Of a stretch of DNA of 64,000 bases, positions 62,655-64,000 are shown piece by piece (positions within the stretch are counted from its first letter, which is position 1; each line of letters opens with the position of its first letter). The DNA lies in assembly GCA_016713675.1 (NCBI GenBank), contig JADJOS010000005.1, positions 434,001 to 498,000 of the forward strand, given 5' to 3'. Source of the DNA: Acidobacteriota bacterium. Its GTDB lineage: Bacteria; Acidobacteriota; Blastocatellia; Pyrinomonadales; Pyrinomonadaceae. The notes under the pieces were generated by a model. That model saw only the letters and a list, made by a program, of their open reading frames with translations, did not search any database and was not told where the DNA came from. The position numbers were made by a program, and so were the translations under genes.

Positions 62655-62732
62655 TCCTGCCCTAAGACCTTCGAGTCGACCTAGATCTACCGGCGTCATC
62701 GCCTTGAACGGGATCTAATTAAGGATTTCACT

Positions 62733-63713
62733 TTGATGAAACTGCCAAAAACATTTTCAGACCTCAAGATCGCCGTTATCGGTGATGTCATGCTCGACCG
62801 TTATTGGTGGGGAAATGTCACCCGCATTTCACCCGAGGCTCCTGTACCAGTAGTAAAGCTCTTGCGTACTACTATTGCTGCCGGCGGGGCGGCGAATGTA
62901 GCAGCGAATATCGCCGGCCTTGGGGCCACGGCATACCTTGTAGGGATCACCGGTAAAGACACCGATGCCGAGATCTTGCGAAATCTGGTAAATGAAGAAC
63001 CGCTGATCGACTGCCGATTTTATTCGCTGGAAGATCGAAATACCACGGTCAAGACCAGGATCGTGGCGCACGATCAGCAGGTTGTTCGTCTAGACCAGGA
63101 AACTACGGAAGATATCGAACCCAAAACGGCCAACGATCTGCTCGAGCGAATAAAGCCGATTATCGAAGACGTTGACGTCGTCTTGATCTCGGATTATGCA
63201 AAGGGTTTTTTGACGATTCGTTTGACTGAGGATCTCATATCTTTTGCCAAGGTTAGCGGTAAGCCGATATTGGTCGATCCTAAAGGTAAGGATTACTCGA
63301 AATACCGCGGAGCTACCCTTCTAACGCCAAACAAGCATGAGGCTGCAAATGCTTGTGGACTAGAGCCGGAAACTGCCGATCTTATTGAAAGATCCGGCGA
63401 AACGTTACTTCGTGAACTTGCACTCGACGCTCTTTTGATTACTCGCGGGGGCGAAGGTATGACACTTCTTCAAAAGTCAAAAGATAGCCAACATTTCGCG
63501 GCCACTGCTAGAACTGTCTATGACGTTACCGGAGCCGGCGATACCGTCATTGCTACGCTCGCGACCGCCATTGCAAGCGGGTTGACGCTTGAAGATGCGT
63601 CTCGTCTCGCAAACATTGCCGCCGGCCTCGTTGTCGAAGAAGTTGGTACCAGCTCGATCGGGCTGACGGAACTGACTAATGCAGTGGAGTCATTAGAGTC
63701 GCTGGGACAATAG
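62733..63713 (+). CDS. rfaE1: D-glycero-D-manno-heptose-7-phosphate kinase (RfaE1/HldA)
   Basis: 326-residue PfkB-type kinase. IAVIGDVMLDRYWWGNVTRI, then SPEAPVPVV, AAGGAANVAANIAGLGATAY, HDQQVVRLDQE, and the C-terminal DVTGAGDTVIATLATAIASG (anion hole and catalytic Asp) match RfaE domain I (D-glycero-D-manno-heptose-7-P to 1,7-bisphosphate). It follows the RfaE2-GmhA fusion by 78 bases and precedes a heptosyltransferase. Confidence 0.9.
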   Translation: MMKLPKTFSDLKIAVIGDVMLDRYWWGNVTRISPEAPVPVVKLLRTTIAAGGAANVAANIAGLGATAYLVGITGKDTDAEILRNLVNEEPLIDCRFYSLEDRNTTVKTRIVAHDQQVVRLDQETTEDIEPKTANDLLERIKPIIEDVDVVLISDYAKGFLTIRLTEDLISFAKVSGKPILVDPKGKDYSKYRGATLLTPNKHEAANACGLEPETADLIERSGETLLRELALDALLITRGGEGMTLLQKSKDSQHFAATARTVYDVTGAGDTVIATLATAIASGLTLEDASRLANIAAGLVVEEVGTSSIGLTELTNAVESLESLGQ

Positions 63714-63715
63714 CA

Positions 63716-64000
63716 TTGGATCTAAAGAAACTCTTAATTTTTCGGATCGGCCATTTAGGAGATACGCTTGTGTCACTGCCTGCTCTGTGGGCAGTGCGTA
63801 GTGCATTTCCGAATGCTCATATCGGGCTGCTTTCAAATGCCGATGTTAAGAATCCGCACTATGTTTCGGCGGAGAAGGTGCTCCCGCCCGACGGTTTGAT
63901 CGACGAATGGTTAACATATCCGACAAATCTTGGTAAGGCCGCCGCGCTTTCGAGCTTGGTGAGACTGGCAATCGGTTTGAGACGGTCACAATTTGATTCA
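63716..64000 (+). CDS. glycosyltransferase family 9 (heptosyltransferase), 5' part
   Basis: 95 codons to the window edge. The sequence LLIFRIGHLGDTLVSLPALW then AVRSAFPNAHIGLLSNADV is the N-terminal signature of GT9 ADP-heptose:LPS heptosyltransferases. The first codon is a TTG at 63716, two bases after the kinase stop, with GGGA at about 63704-63707 before it. It would use the heptose made by the preceding genes. The C-terminal domain lies outside the window. Confidence 0.8.
   Translation, partial: MDLKKLLIFRIGHLGDTLVSLPALWAVRSAFPNAHIGLLSNADVKNPHYVSAEKVLPPDGLIDEWLTYPTNLGKAAALSSLVRLAIGLRRSQFDS

Overview
The window (about 52% GC by eye, dense genes, many secreted proteins and lipoproteins with Asn/Ser-rich linkers behind the lipobox) looks like chromosome from an Acidobacteriota, most likely class Blastocatellia (Pyrinomonadales-like). 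That placement is inferred from gene content (FISUMP, LVIVD, DUF305, HTTM, GltD-like/2-oxoacid:ferredoxin oxidoreductase modules, heptose and GDP-sugar genes); no rRNA is present to confirm it. Two tRNA genes (Cys, Gly) are present. No transposase, integrase or CRISPR array was seen.

Layout. 1-4129: small secreted or lipoprotein genes, including an M60-like zinc peptidase, a TIMP/netrin-like protein and a DUF4344 putative metallopeptidase in a row. 4130-4961: gene-free stretch with a terminator, a degenerate tandem array of about 21 bp period and a nested palindrome. 4962-7603: small regulatory and stress genes (Crp/Fnr, HTH, STAS-like, a 60-residue protein, UspA). 7849-14270: a large BNR/Asp-box lipoprotein, then an HTTM membrane protein coupled to an asparagine synthetase. 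14301-18856 (minus): MacB/DevABC-like ABC exporter operon with a membrane-protein gene inserted in it and a one-base frameshift in the adaptor gene.

19208-33181 is the metabolic core: two parallel modules, each a GltD-like NAD(P)H:ferredoxin-type flavoprotein with extra [4Fe-4S] motifs followed by a 2-oxoacid:ferredoxin oxidoreductase (KorAB in the first, a one-chain pyruvate:ferredoxin oxidoreductase in the second). A Tat-type TldD/TldE pair on the minus strand separates them. The second module has a textbook sigma-54 -24/-12 promoter. korA carries an in-frame palindromic element in a linker.

33336-47098: housekeeping and envelope genes (YidD, lipase-like hydrolase, LVIVD and DUF305 pair, tRNAs, solute-binding protein, NagZ, HIT, Ntn asparaginase, CAP-like protein, MutS). 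The intergenic region 35295-35984 contains a five-unit iteron-like array (TGTCGC core every 21-22 bp) followed by an AT-rich stretch and a perfect 22-bp palindrome.

47304-64000: a polysaccharide locus. Wza-like export protein and BY-kinase/Wzz come first, then GDP-sugar enzymes (GDP-mannose 3,5-epimerase-like, GDP-L-fucose synthase, GDP-mannose 4,6-dehydratase), glycosyltransferases, a Wzx-like flippase, methyltransferases, a Wzy-like polymerase, a fused RfaE2-GmhA heptose enzyme, RfaE1 kinase, and the start of a heptosyltransferase. Together they describe synthesis of a surface glycan containing deoxy- or epimerised GDP-sugars and heptose, by a Wzx/Wzy-type route.
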